DNA of 64,000 nt. It comes from Taklimakanibacter deserti. GTDB taxonomy: Bacteria > Pseudomonadota > Alphaproteobacteria > Rhizobiales > Aestuariivirgaceae. The notes under the pieces were generated by a model. It was not told where the DNA came from. It searched no databases and worked only from the letters and a program-made list of their open reading frames with translations. Made by a program: the position numbers and the translations under genes. Shown piece by piece: positions 41,482-50,076 of the stretch (within the stretch, counting starts at the first letter, position 1; the number at the start of each line of letters is the position of its first letter). The stretch is from NCBI GenBank assembly GCA_003574785.1, contig QORU01000022.1, positions 35,968 to 99,967 on the forward strand. Direction: 5' to 3'.

Positions 41482-42487
41482 CATCTCCTTGCGCAAAGTC
41501 AGCAAGCGCTTCAAGGCGGTCACCGCCGTCGACGGGCTGTCGCTCGATATTGCCGATGGCGAGTTCACCGTGCTCCTGGGGCCTACGGGGGCGGGCAAGA
41601 CGACCACCTTACGCATCGTCGCCGGGCTCGAGCGGCCGGATGAAGGCGAAGTGTGGATCGATGGCCGCAATGCGCAAGGCCTCGAGCCCGCGGCCCGCGA
41701 TGTGACTTTCGTCTTCCAGCAATATTCGCTCTACCCGCATCTCTCCGTGTTCGACAATCTGGCCTTTCCCTTGCGCAGCCCGGCGCGGCGCGTGGCCGAG
41801 GCCGAGATCAAAGAGCGGGTCGAGGAAATCGCCGGCCTTCTGCGCATCGGCCACAAGCTCAAGAACAAGTCGACGCAGCTTTCGGGCGGCGAGATGCAGC
41901 GCGTCGCCATCGGCCGCGCTCTGGTGCGCCGTCCCTCGGCCTATCTGATGGACGAGCCGCTGTCCTCGCTCGATGCCAAATTGCGCGGCGATCTCCGGCT
42001 CGAGCTCAAGCGCATCCAGCAGGATCTCGGCGCCACCATCCTCTATGTGACGCATGACCAGATCGAGGCCATGACCATGGCCAACCGCATCGGCGTGATC
42101 GACAAGGGAAGGCTCATCCAGGTCGGCACGCCCCGCCAGATCTATGAGGATCCCGCATCCGTCTATGTCGCCCAGCGTTTCGGCCAGCCGCAGATCAATC
42201 TCCTGCCGGCCGGGCTCCTGCCCAACGGCTTCCTGCCGCACGGCGCGGTGACCGTCGGCGCCCGCACCGAGCATCTCGACTTGCGGATCGACCGCGACGG
42301 CCCCGCACGGGTCGAATGGGTGGAGCATCTGGGCGACCAGAACCATCTGCATCTGCGTCTCGGGGACCATCAGATCACCACCTTGACGCCGCCCGATACG
42401 CCGTTCAAATCCGGCGACAGGATCGCGGTCGGATTGATGAAGCCGCTTTATTTCGATGGCGAGGGCCTGCGCGTGAGGATTGCCTGA
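41474..42487 (+). CDS. Sugar ABC transporter ATPase (subunit 2)
   Basis: Second MalK-type ATPase of the same transporter, 337 residues, with canonical Walker A 'GPTGAGKTT', signature 'LSGGEMQRVAIGRAL', Walker B 'AYLMDEPLSSLDAK' and H-loop 'YVTHDQIEAM'. It has a shorter TOBE domain. The upstream ATPase has a degenerate signature, so the pair probably works as an asymmetric heterodimer. It ends directly before dhaL (no gap), which ties transport to the kinase module. Confidence 0.93.
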   Translation: MADISLRKVSKRFKAVTAVDGLSLDIADGEFTVLLGPTGAGKTTTLRIVAGLERPDEGEVWIDGRNAQGLEPAARDVTFVFQQYSLYPHLSVFDNLAFPLRSPARRVAEAEIKERVEEIAGLLRIGHKLKNKSTQLSGGEMQRVAIGRALVRRPSAYLMDEPLSSLDAKLRGDLRLELKRIQQDLGATILYVTHDQIEAMTMANRIGVIDKGRLIQVGTPRQIYEDPASVYVAQRFGQPQINLLPAGLLPNGFLPHGAVTVGARTEHLDLRIDRDGPARVEWVEHLGDQNHLHLRLGDHQITTLTPPDTPFKSGDRIAVGLMKPLYFDGEGLRVRIA

Positions 42488-43090
42488 ATGACGATTGCTC
42501 TGGGCCGATTGCTGGACGAGGTGGCGGGCCGCATCATCGCCCATGCGGAGGAACTGACCGCGCTCGATTCGGCGATTGGCGATGCCGATCACGGCCTCAA
42601 TATGAAGCGCGGCTTCGAGGCCGTGCTGGCGGACAAGGCGAACATCCTGGCGAAACCCCTGCCGGAAGCGCTCAAGGCCATCGGCATGACGCTGGTCATG
42701 AAGGTGGGCGGCGCGTCGGGTCCGCTCTATGGAACCTTGTTCATGGCGCTCGGCAAGGAATTGCCGGCCGAGCCGTCGCTCGCCGATGCGGCCCGCGCCC
42801 TCAGCACCGCGGTCGAGGCGGTCAAGGCGCGCGGCAAGGCCGATTTCGACAACAAGACCATGCTCGATGTCCTGGGGCCGGTCGCGAAACATCTGGGCAA
42901 TGGGTCGGCGAGCTTTGACAGTGTGCGGCAACTCGCGCATGACAGGGCGCAAGCGACGATCCCGATGAAGGCGATCAAAGGACGGGCGTCGTTCCTGGGC
43001 GAACGCTCCATCGGTCACATGGATCCGGGCGCGCGCTCGAGCGCATTGATGATTACCGCGATATGCGACGGGCTGGAGGCTAAAGGATGA
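42488..43090 (+). CDS. dhaL: Dihydroxyacetone kinase subunit DhaL
   Basis: ADP-binding subunit of the PTS-dependent dihydroxyacetone kinase, 200 residues. The three Asp ligands for the Mg-ADP site are in 'LDSAIGDADHGLNM' (residues about 25-38), followed by 'MKVGGASGPLYGTLFM' and the C-terminal 'GERSIGHMDPGARSSALM'. ADP stays bound and is re-phosphorylated by DhaM. The start follows the ATPase stop immediately and the end overlaps dhaM (ATGA). Confidence 0.96.
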   Translation: MTIALGRLLDEVAGRIIAHAEELTALDSAIGDADHGLNMKRGFEAVLADKANILAKPLPEALKAIGMTLVMKVGGASGPLYGTLFMALGKELPAEPSLADAARALSTAVEAVKARGKADFDNKTMLDVLGPVAKHLGNGSASFDSVRQLAHDRAQATIPMKAIKGRASFLGERSIGHMDPGARSSALMITAICDGLEAKG

Positions 43091-43479
43091 AGGACAAGGT
43101 TGGCATCGTCATCGTCTCGCATTCGCCCGATGTGGCGAAAGGCACGGCCGACATGGTGCGCCAGATGGTGGGCGAGGACGTGCGCTTAAGCTTTTGCGGC
43201 GGCAATCCCGACGGCGGGCTCGGCACCGATGTGGCGAAGATCCTGAAGGCGATCGACGAGGCCTGGTCGGACAAGGGCGTCGCCATACTGGTCGATCTGG
43301 GCGGGGCGGAGACCAACAGCGAGATGGCGGTCGAGATGCTGAGCGAGGAGCGGCAAGGCAAGGTCGTCATCTGCAATGCGCCCATTGTCGAAGGCGCGGT
43401 GATGGCGGCGACCGAGGCCTGGGGCGGCGCCTCGCTCGAAGATGTGCGGCGCACCGCCGAGGAGCTGTCGCCACAATGA
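43087..43479 (+). CDS. dhaM: PTS-type phosphocarrier DhaM (EIIA-like domain)
   Basis: Protein of 130 residues made only of the EIIA(Man)-like domain of DhaM, with phospho-acceptor His12 in 'GIVIVSHSPDVAKG' and 'AILVDLGGAETNSEMAVEML'. In E. coli DhaM is a fusion EIIA-HPr-EI fragment; here these parts are separate genes in the same order (dhaM, HPr, EI). It takes phosphate from HPr and passes it to DhaL-bound ADP. Confidence 0.95.
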   Translation: MKDKVGIVIVSHSPDVAKGTADMVRQMVGEDVRLSFCGGNPDGGLGTDVAKILKAIDEAWSDKGVAILVDLGGAETNSEMAVEMLSEERQGKVVICNAPIVEGAVMAATEAWGGASLEDVRRTAEELSPQ

Positions 43480-43778
43480 CGGACTGGACGTCTTCTTCCG
43501 TGATCATCCGGCATGATGTCGGCCTGCATGCGAGGCCCTCGGTGAAGCTCACCAAGCTCGCCAAGGGCTTTGCGTCGACGATCGAGATCGCCAACGCGCC
43601 CGACGGGCCCTGGATCGATGCCAAGAGCATCGTCAAGGTGATGGCAATGAAGGCGAAGCAGGATTCGACTCTTTATATGCGCGCCCATGGCGGCGATGCC
43701 GCGGCGGCGGTTGCGGCCGTGAAAAGCCTGGTCGAGCATGATTTCGACGAGGACAAGGTCGATGCGGCAAGCGGTTGA
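43476..43778 (+). CDS. HPr-family phosphocarrier protein
   Basis: Protein of 100 residues; HPr core with active His18 in 'IRHDVGLHARPSVKLTKL' and the second-site region 'WIDAKSIVKVMAMKAKQDS'. There is no Ser46-type regulatory context typical of Gram-positive HPr, since 'DAKSIV' keeps the Ser but no HPr kinase is nearby. Starts with ATGA overlap to dhaM and overlaps the EI gene by 17 bp. It probably serves this Dha pathway rather than a sugar PTS. Confidence 0.93.
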   Translation: MTDWTSSSVIIRHDVGLHARPSVKLTKLAKGFASTIEIANAPDGPWIDAKSIVKVMAMKAKQDSTLYMRAHGGDAAAAVAAVKSLVEHDFDEDKVDAASG

Positions 43779-45351
43779 GCTGAAGGGCAGGCCCGCCTCC
43801 GACGGCATTTTCGCAGGACCGGTCTTCTTTCTGGAGGACGCGGCGGCGAAGCGCCGCGAGGCGGGCGATGCCGAGGCCGAGACGGAAGCCTTCGACGCGG
43901 CGGTGGCGGCAGCCATTGCCGGGCTGACCGTGCTGGTCGTAACGGCGGAAGGCGATGGCGCCGATATGCTGAGCTTCCAGATCGCGCTTTTGGACGACGA
44001 CGCCTTGCTTCAGCCCGCGCGCGCGCTGATCGCGCAAGGAAGGCCGGCGGACGAAGCCTGGCGCAAGACCGTCGATGCCGAGATCTTGGGCTATGAGATG
44101 TCGGACGATGATTATTTCCGCGCCCGCGCCGCCGATCTGAAAGACATGCGCGACCGCGTGCTGCGCCATCTCGCCGGTAATGCCGCGCATCTGGCGCAAG
44201 CGGGCGCGATCCTGATCGGCGACGACGTGCCGCCGTCGCTCTTCCTCGAGGCGGACTGGTCGAAGGGTGGCGCCATCGCTTTGCGCCAGGGAAGCCCTTC
44301 GAGCCATGTCGCCATATTGGCGCGGGCCCGCGGCGTGCCGATGGTCGTGGGCCTCGGCGACATTCGCCCCAATGATCATGCCGAAGCGGTGGTCGATGGC
44401 AGCACGGGCCTCCTGGTGCTGAGCCCCGACGGGCCGGCGAAGCAGTTCTGGCTGGAGAAGGCGCAGGGGCTGGCCGAGCGCCGCGAGCAGGAGCAGCGTT
44501 TCCTCGACCGTCCGGCGCAGCTCAAATCGGATGAGCGGATCGAGCTCCTGATCAATGTCGCGGAGCCGCAAGAGCTCGACGTCCTCGATCCCTCTCATTG
44601 CGACGGCATCGGCCTGATGCGCTCGGAATTCCTGTTTCGCGACGGCAAACCGCTTCCCGACGAGGAGACGCAATATCGCGCCTATCGCCGCCTTCTCGAA
44701 TGGGCGGGCGAGAAGCCGGTCACCATTCGCACCCTCGATATTGGCGGCGACAAGCCGATCGCGGGCCTTACCCCGGAAGGCGAGCGCAATCCTTTTCTCG
44801 GCTTGCGCGGCATACGCCTGACGCTCGCCAGGCGCGATGTGTTCAAGACGCAATTGCGCGCCCTGGCGCGGGCCGCCGTGCACGGCAAGCTCAAGGTCAT
44901 GGTGCCGATGATCACGGTCAATGCCGAGCTTCAGGCAACGGCGCAGCTTCTCGATGAGGTCGTGGCGGAGCTGGCGCAAGCAGGGATCCCGGCTCTGCGC
45001 CCGCCGCTCGGCATCATGGTCGAAGTGCCGGCCGTGGCGCTGGCGCCGGAGCTTTTTAGCGAGGCGGCGTTCTTCTCGATCGGCTCCAACGATCTCGTTC
45101 AATATGTCATGGCGGCGGCGCGCGACGAGACCTCGGTTGCGTCGCTGAGCGATCCGGCGCATCCGGCGGTCCTGCGGCTCATCGCCCATGTCGCGCGCTA
45201 TGGCGCCGAGCACGGTATTCCGGTGAGCCTGTGCGGCGACATGGCGAGCGACCCGCGCTTCGTGCCGGCCCTGATCGCCCAAGGCCTGAAAACACTTTCC
45301 GTCTCGCCCGCCACCATTGGCCGGGTCAAGGCGGCGCTGGCGGAAATCTGA
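43762..45351 (+). CDS. PTS enzyme I-like PEP phosphotransferase
   Basis: Enzyme I-like protein of 529 residues (575 in E. coli EI). The phosphohistidine is His182 in 'GSPSSHVAILARARGVPM' (E. coli His189); the PEP-binding barrel shows 'CDGIGLMRSEFLF', 'TIRTLDIGGDKPI', 'PFLGLRGIRL', 'LGIMVEVPAVAL' and 'FSIGSNDLVQYVMAAARDE'. The HPr-binding helical domain is shortened. It starts phosphate flow from PEP to HPr, DhaM and DhaL. The start at 43762 lies within the end of the HPr gene. Confidence 0.94.
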   Translation: MRQAVELKGRPASDGIFAGPVFFLEDAAAKRREAGDAEAETEAFDAAVAAAIAGLTVLVVTAEGDGADMLSFQIALLDDDALLQPARALIAQGRPADEAWRKTVDAEILGYEMSDDDYFRARAADLKDMRDRVLRHLAGNAAHLAQAGAILIGDDVPPSLFLEADWSKGGAIALRQGSPSSHVAILARARGVPMVVGLGDIRPNDHAEAVVDGSTGLLVLSPDGPAKQFWLEKAQGLAERREQEQRFLDRPAQLKSDERIELLINVAEPQELDVLDPSHCDGIGLMRSEFLFRDGKPLPDEETQYRAYRRLLEWAGEKPVTIRTLDIGGDKPIAGLTPEGERNPFLGLRGIRLTLARRDVFKTQLRALARAAVHGKLKVMVPMITVNAELQATAQLLDEVVAELAQAGIPALRPPLGIMVEVPAVALAPELFSEAAFFSIGSNDLVQYVMAAARDETSVASLSDPAHPAVLRLIAHVARYGAEHGIPVSLCGDMASDPRFVPALIAQGLKTLSVSPATIGRVKAALAEI

Positions 45352-45353
45352 CC

Positions 45354-45788
45354 ATGGCGGAGCCGCAACCCCAGGCCGGAGGCGCGGTCGCCGCCTATAA
45401 GAAGATTCTCAGCGATGTGATCGACCGCAGGCCTTCCGGCACGCGCCAGAGGCTCGCCGCGGCGCTCGGCAAGAACCGCAGCTTCGTCTCGCAGATCACC
45501 AATCCCACCTATGCCGTGCCGATCCCGGTGGCGCATCTCGATATCATTTTCGAGGTCTGTCACTTCTCGCTGGAGGAGCGGCGGAATTTCATCTCCGCCT
45601 ATCTCCTGGCGCATCCCAACCGGCCGGCGCCCATTCATGCCGCCCACAAGGTCAAGGCCCATACCGTCTATTTGCCGGATTTGGGCGATGACGACAGGAA
45701 TGCCAGGCTTCACACGCTGATCAGCGATTTCGTGCGCCAGGTGGCGAAGCTTCTCGAAGAGGAACCGCATAAGGGAAAACGCCGATGA
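45354..45788 (+). CDS. Small HTH-like protein between EI and DhaK genes
   Basis: Protein of 144 residues. The N-terminal half reads like a Cro/XRE-type helix-turn-helix ('GTRQRLAAALGKNRSFVSQI', about residues 29-48, then 'TNPTYAVPIPVAHLDIIFEV'); the C-terminal half is not recognised and ends basic ('EEEPHKGKRR'). It begins 2 bp after the EI gene and overlaps dhaK by ATGA. Its place inside the kinase operon suggests a regulator or scaffold for the Dha system rather than a passenger. Start at 45354 chosen by position. Confidence 0.78.
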   Translation: MAEPQPQAGGAVAAYKKILSDVIDRRPSGTRQRLAAALGKNRSFVSQITNPTYAVPIPVAHLDIIFEVCHFSLEERRNFISAYLLAHPNRPAPIHAAHKVKAHTVYLPDLGDDDRNARLHTLISDFVRQVAKLLEEEPHKGKRR

Positions 45789-46774
45789 AGAAGCTGATCA
45801 ATGACGTGGGCAACGTGCTCGCGGAAAGCCTCGATGGTTTTGCCGCGGCCCATGCCGATATCGTCACCCTCGGGAACGAACGCAAATTCGTCCGGCGCCA
45901 GCGGCTCAAATCCGGCAAGGTGGCGCTGATCTCGGGCGGCGGTTCCGGGCACGAGCCCTTGCATGCGGGCTTTGTCGGCCATGGCATGCTCGATGCTGCG
46001 TGTCCGGGCCAGGTCTTCACCTCGCCGACACCCGACCAGATGATCGGAGCGGCGGAAGCGGTCGACCAGGGCGCGGGCGTCCTCTTCATCGTCAAGAACT
46101 ATGAAGGCGACGTCATGAATTTCGACATGGCGAAGGAGATGGCGGGCCGGTCCATCGCGACGGTCGTCACCGATGACGATGTCGCGGTCGAGAACTCGCT
46201 TTATACCACGGGCCGGCGCGGCGTCGCCGGCACGCTGGTGGTGGAGAAGGTGGTGGGCGCGGCGGCGGAAAAGGGCGCCGACCTCGATACGCTCAAGGCG
46301 CTGGGCGACAAGGTCAACCAGCGCACCCGCTCGATGGGCGTCGCGCTGACGAGCTGCACCGTGCCCGCCGCCGGCAAGCCGACTTTTTCAATCGGCGAGG
46401 ACGAGATGGAAATGGGCGTCGGCATCCATGGCGAGCCGGGACGGCGGCGGGTGAAACTGCAATCGGCCGATCACATCGCGAGCGAGATGATCGGCGCCAT
46501 CGTCGGCGATCTTGCCGCAGCGAAGACGGACCGTGTTCTGCTTTTTGTCAACGGCTTCGGCGGCACGCCTTTGATGGAACTCTATTTGATGTATCACGCC
46601 GCCGCGGCCGAGCTCGAGAAGCAGGGCGTGAAGATCGCCCGCTCGCTGGTCGGCTCCTATGTGACCTCGCTCGACATGGCCGGCTGCTCGCTCACCGTGA
46701 CGGCGCTCGATGATGAAATTGCGCAATATTGGGATGCGCCGGTGCATACGGCGGCATTGCGCTGGGGAGTGTAG
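45785..46774 (+). CDS. dhaK: Dihydroxyacetone kinase subunit DhaK
   Basis: Substrate-binding subunit of 329 residues. 'ISGGGSGHEPLHAGFVG' (residues 49-65) forms the substrate pocket and His215 in 'MGVGIHGEPGRRRV' corresponds to the His that binds dihydroxyacetone covalently as a hemiaminal (E. coli His218). It completes DhaKLM. Because transporters feed it, the natural substrate may be dihydroxyacetone itself or a related small ketose. It is the last gene of the run; it converges with the VIT/vWA gene 17 bp away. Confidence 0.96.
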   Translation: MKKLINDVGNVLAESLDGFAAAHADIVTLGNERKFVRRQRLKSGKVALISGGGSGHEPLHAGFVGHGMLDAACPGQVFTSPTPDQMIGAAEAVDQGAGVLFIVKNYEGDVMNFDMAKEMAGRSIATVVTDDDVAVENSLYTTGRRGVAGTLVVEKVVGAAAEKGADLDTLKALGDKVNQRTRSMGVALTSCTVPAAGKPTFSIGEDEMEMGVGIHGEPGRRRVKLQSADHIASEMIGAIVGDLAAAKTDRVLLFVNGFGGTPLMELYLMYHAAAAELEKQGVKIARSLVGSYVTSLDMAGCSLTVTALDDEIAQYWDAPVHTAALRWGV

Positions 46775-46791
46775 GATCTCCTCACACAACC

Positions 46792-48789
46792 TCATCCTTC
46801 GAGAAGCAGAAGAAGATCCTGGATCCCATCCTCGTCGAGCGGCCCGAGAAGCTTGTGCGCGATGCGGGCCGCAGCGCGGTTGCCGGCACGGCCGGCCTGG
46901 AGAGCGAGAAGTGCAACGACCAGAAGCGGAGGCGACATGCCCCGTGTCGCCGCGGCTTCCTGGATGTCGTCCCTTCGCGCCAGCGCCAGCACGGCATTGC
47001 GGACGGCGTCGGGAAGGCCGGAAAGATCGTCCGCCATGAGCCGGCCTGGATCCGATGCCCAATCGATGCCCCGTGCGCGATGCGCCGGTTTCGGCGGGTC
47101 TGGCGTGGCGAAGCGCGTCACGGCATCCTTGAGTCCGGTGAACAGTCCGCGCCCGGCCGGCGATGAAGCGGATGCCGGCCGCTCCGCCGGCGGCAAAGCG
47201 GACCGGGGCCGGATCTGCGGCGAAGCGGGCATGGGAGGAGGAGCGGCAGCACAAGAATAGACCGTGACCGGACTCGGCAAGGCGACGGGACGCTGGCCGG
47301 GCAGCGCTTCTTGCGTGGTACCGTCCTCATCGACCAGCACGAGACTGGTGAGATGCGACACGATGCCTTCGCGTTCGGCGAGATCCGTTGCCTCGGTCTC
47401 CGGCAAGGCCGGCAAGAGGAAGCTCGCTGCCACCGCCGCGACAGCGCGCCCTTGCAGGGTGCGCTCCGCAACGGGCGATGAGGCTTCACGGCCGATCGTC
47501 ACCATCATGCCGGAACGCTGGAACGCCGTCGCGAGCGAGCCGCCGCCGTGCCGCAGAGGGCCGAGCGCCGCGCCGAGCAGATCGCCGATATCAGCGCCGC
47601 CGCCGACGAAGATATCGCCGCCGGTGAGAGCGGCGAGATAGCCGACATTGGCTTCGAGACTGTCCTCGCCGACCAGGACGACGCTGATCTTGCGCCCCAT
47701 CCGCGCGAGCCCCTGCACGTCGAGCGCATGGCTCTTGCCATCGGTGATCAGCAGGATGCCATGGGCGGCCGATTCCCTGATCGCCCGCTCCAGTGCATAG
47801 CCGATCTCCGTTCCGCCCGCAGGCGCCGCAAGGTGGCTCACGAGCTGGCCAAGCTTGCCCGAGCCGATGCGGTTGGCATTGTCGCTGAACTGCCAGAGAT
47901 CGATCCTGTCCTCGGCCGACAGCCTGTCGGCCAGAAGACGGAGCGCCGCAATGACATGATCATGCTTGGTCAGGGTTCCGCCGTGAGCCCCGGCACTGGC
48001 CTTTTCCTGCATCGAGCCCGAATGATCGACCAGGATGGCGATGTCGAGGGGAGCGGTGCGGTCGGGCGCTGCCTCGAGCGTGAGGGACACGGCACGGCCA
48101 TCGGCGCCTATTCCCGTGAGGGTCCCCGAGCGCCAGCCTTCGACGATGAGATCGATCGGGCGATTGAGAACGAGCTTCGCCTTGCCATCTTCGAGCAATC
48201 CGCCGGCGAGGCTGACGCACGCATCGGGGGCGTGAACGTCGAGCGTTCCGGAGAGGGGCTTGCCGCCGGTCTTCAGATCATCCGATTCGGCGAGCGGCGA
48301 ACGCCCATAGACATCGCCGACCGTGACCGGAATGCGCAAATGACCTTTCGGTCCGATGACGGTCAGGGTTGTCACCCAACAGGTTTTGACCTCGATCGTT
48401 TCGCCGGCGGGAACATTGGCGACCGAAAGCATATGGATGCCGCGCAGGACTTCTTCATGGAGGACCGCCGACTTGCCGCGATCGATCGCGTCTTCATAGG
48501 TCGCGCGAGCGCGGTTGCGGCCTTGCGCCTTGGCGTGGAGCACGCGATCGCCGATCGTGACCGCGAGATCGAAGAGCGTGGCGTGGACCGGCATGGGAAA
48601 AGTGAGCGTGGCTTCGATCGGAATTGCTTCGACATTGCGAAAGACGCGCCTGGTCGAAACGATGGCGAGGCCGCCTTCGATGGTGACGGAAAAGTCGGTG
48701 CTGATCAGCGGCACCGGGTGTGGCGCACCGCGCCGCTCGAGAAATATCTGCAGCGGATCATGCAGAGGCATCGGGCTTGCGATCGGCAT
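46792..48789 (-). CDS. VIT and vWA domain-containing protein
   Basis: Protein of 665 residues. The first 150 residues form a VIT domain ('VPLISTDFSVTIEGGLAIV', 'FRNVEAIPIEATLTFPMPVH', 'ARATYEDAIDRGKSAVLHEE'); a vWA domain follows at about 280-450 with an intact MIDAS motif 'DIAILVDHSGSMQE' and 'LLITDGKSHALDVQ'; the tail is Pro/Ala-rich and ends in a helical part. No signal peptide is evident, so it is probably cytoplasmic. It overlaps the end of a MerR gene by 32 bp and is likely controlled by it. Function unknown; perhaps metal-dependent protein assembly. Confidence 0.88.
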   Translation of the reverse strand: MPIASPMPLHDPLQIFLERRGAPHPVPLISTDFSVTIEGGLAIVSTRRVFRNVEAIPIEATLTFPMPVHATLFDLAVTIGDRVLHAKAQGRNRARATYEDAIDRGKSAVLHEEVLRGIHMLSVANVPAGETIEVKTCWVTTLTVIGPKGHLRIPVTVGDVYGRSPLAESDDLKTGGKPLSGTLDVHAPDACVSLAGGLLEDGKAKLVLNRPIDLIVEGWRSGTLTGIGADGRAVSLTLEAAPDRTAPLDIAILVDHSGSMQEKASAGAHGGTLTKHDHVIAALRLLADRLSAEDRIDLWQFSDNANRIGSGKLGQLVSHLAAPAGGTEIGYALERAIRESAAHGILLITDGKSHALDVQGLARMGRKISVVLVGEDSLEANVGYLAALTGGDIFVGGGADIGDLLGAALGPLRHGGGSLATAFQRSGMMVTIGREASSPVAERTLQGRAVAAVAASFLLPALPETEATDLAEREGIVSHLTSLVLVDEDGTTQEALPGQRPVALPSPVTVYSCAAAPPPMPASPQIRPRSALPPAERPASASSPAGRGLFTGLKDAVTRFATPDPPKPAHRARGIDWASDPGRLMADDLSGLPDAVRNAVLALARRDDIQEAAATRGMSPPLLVVALLALQAGRAGNRAAARIAHKLLGPLDEDGIQDLLLLLEG

Positions 48790-49132
48790 CAGGGCTCTCC
48801 TTGAGAATTTCGTTGAGAAGCGATCGGACGGCGGAGACGATCGGATCGGGATCAGTCCCGCTGTTGAGCAGTCCAGGCGCGATGATGAGGGTGACATCGG
48901 CCGTGACCGGGAAGGGGATTCCCTCCTTGGCTTCAAGCATCAGTTTGATCGCCGCCGGCGGGAAGCCGAGGTCGCGCAAGCGGTTGTATCGGTGGATGGC
49001 TGCGAGGTGCGTCTCTCCATAAGTGGCATTGGCCCGCCCGCCCTCGGGTGGCGGCATGAAGCCCTCCGAAATCAGGTAGCGGACCTGGCGTTCGGTGATG
49101 CGGGCGGCGGCAATGAGTTCACGAATATTCAC
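48758..49132 (-). CDS. MerR-type transcriptional regulator
   Basis: Protein of 124 residues starting with GTG. The N-terminal MerR HTH and wing are clear: 'LIAAARITERQVRYLISEGF' and 'YGETHLAAIHRYNRLRDLGF' with 'PPAAIKLML'; the usual long dimerisation helix is short and there are no Cys for metal binding. AAAAGGAG stands before the GTG. Two copies of a dyad lie in its promoter. It precedes and overlaps the VIT/vWA gene, forming a two-gene operon. Confidence 0.88.
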   Translation of the reverse strand: MNIRELIAAARITERQVRYLISEGFMPPPEGGRANATYGETHLAAIHRYNRLRDLGFPPAAIKLMLEAKEGIPFPVTADVTLIIAPGLLNSGTDPDPIVSAVRSLLNEILKESPDADRKPDASA

Positions 49133-49145
49133 GGCATCTCCTTTT

Positions 49146-49204
49146 GACAAAAAATATGTCGAAAGGAGACCGTTCTCAAGACTTTTTTTGACAAAAGCTT
49201 TGTC
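49146..49204. promoter_or_regulatory. Two operator-like dyads upstream of merR-VIT/vWA operon
   Basis: GACAAA (49146-49151) with TATGTC (49155-49160), and GACAAA (49190-49195) with TTTGTC (49199-49204), each with a 3-nt spacer and followed by GAAAGGA. The two copies are 44 bp apart, about four helical turns. They cover the region just upstream of the ribosome site and promoter, as expected for autoregulation. Confidence 0.65.
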
Positions 49205-49236
49205 GAAAGGATAAGACCTTATAAAAGCTGGAGAAT

Positions 49237-49974
49237 CTAACCTTTCCGCACGAGCTTCGGATTGGCTTCGGCGAAGCTGCGGAATTCCTGGTCGACGCGC
49301 TCGAGATGCTTGCGCATCGCCGCTTCCGCTTTCTCGATTTTCTTCGAGCCGATGGCGGCCGCGATGTCGCGATGCTCCTCGAGCGTGCCCGCCATGCGCC
49401 CCCTCACCGGCAGCATCAAGAGGCGCACGCGGTCGAGATGAGCGCGCACCTCGTCGAGCACCGTGTTGAACTTCCACAGGCCGCTCGCCTCGATGATGAG
49501 GCGGTGGAATTCGACATCGAGCTCATAGAAGCGATTCAGATCGGAGACCCCACGCGCGGCCTCCTGATAAGCGAGATTGCGCGCGAGCTGCTGGGTGAGG
49601 TCGGGCGGCGGCGACTTCGTCGCCTCGCATACCGCTTCGACTTCGAGGGCGCGCCGGAGCGACATGAACTGCACGATCTCGTCGAACATGATCGGTGCCA
49701 CGAAGGAGCCGCGCTGCGGCTCGATGACGACGAGCTTCTCATAGCCGAGCCGGCTGATCGCCGCTGTCACCGGCGACAGCGAGGCGTTGAAGCGGCGGCG
49801 GATATCGTTCTTGTCGATGGGAGCGCCCGGCGGAAGCCGGCCGTCGACGATCGCGGCCTTGAGCTCGACATAGATGCGCTCGGTCACCGAGGCCGTCGCT
49901 TGCTCACGCGCGTCGAGCTTCGGCGCGAGCCTCCGTCGCGGTCTTGTCGCGGTACCGTCCACCTGGCCCTCCAT
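49237..49974 (-). CDS. GntR family transcriptional regulator (FadR/FCD type)
   Basis: Regulator of 245 residues. The winged HTH covers about residues 30-95, with 'LPPGAPIDKNDIRRRFNAS' and 'SPVTAAISRLGYEKLVVIEP'; the C-terminal FCD domain holds metal/effector residues in 'YELDVEFHRLIIEASG' (Asp, His) and 'EEHRDIAAAIG' (His). It diverges from the RbsACB-type transporter across 102 bp, so it most likely controls that transporter. The start at 49974 is preferred; a longer upstream reading would cross the divergent promoter. Confidence 0.9.
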   Translation of the reverse strand: MEGQVDGTATRPRRRLAPKLDAREQATASVTERIYVELKAAIVDGRLPPGAPIDKNDIRRRFNASLSPVTAAISRLGYEKLVVIEPQRGSFVAPIMFDEIVQFMSLRRALEVEAVCEATKSPPPDLTQQLARNLAYQEAARGVSDLNRFYELDVEFHRLIIEASGLWKFNTVLDEVRAHLDRVRLLMLPVRGRMAGTLEEHRDIAAAIGSKKIEKAEAAMRKHLERVDQEFRSFAEANPKLVRKG

Positions 49975-50076
49975 CCCCGCGGTTCCTATGCCATGCCGGC
50001 ATCTTGACAGGCAAACCGCTGCTTGGGATACATCATGTATAACTAGAATATTAGTCAGATAAGATGGGAGGCACAA

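Noticed and set aside
43633..45282. 549-codon open frame antisense to the enzyme I-like gene
   Set aside because: High Arg/His/Asp content typical of antisense shadows in GC-rich genes; the sense strand carries enzyme I motifs.
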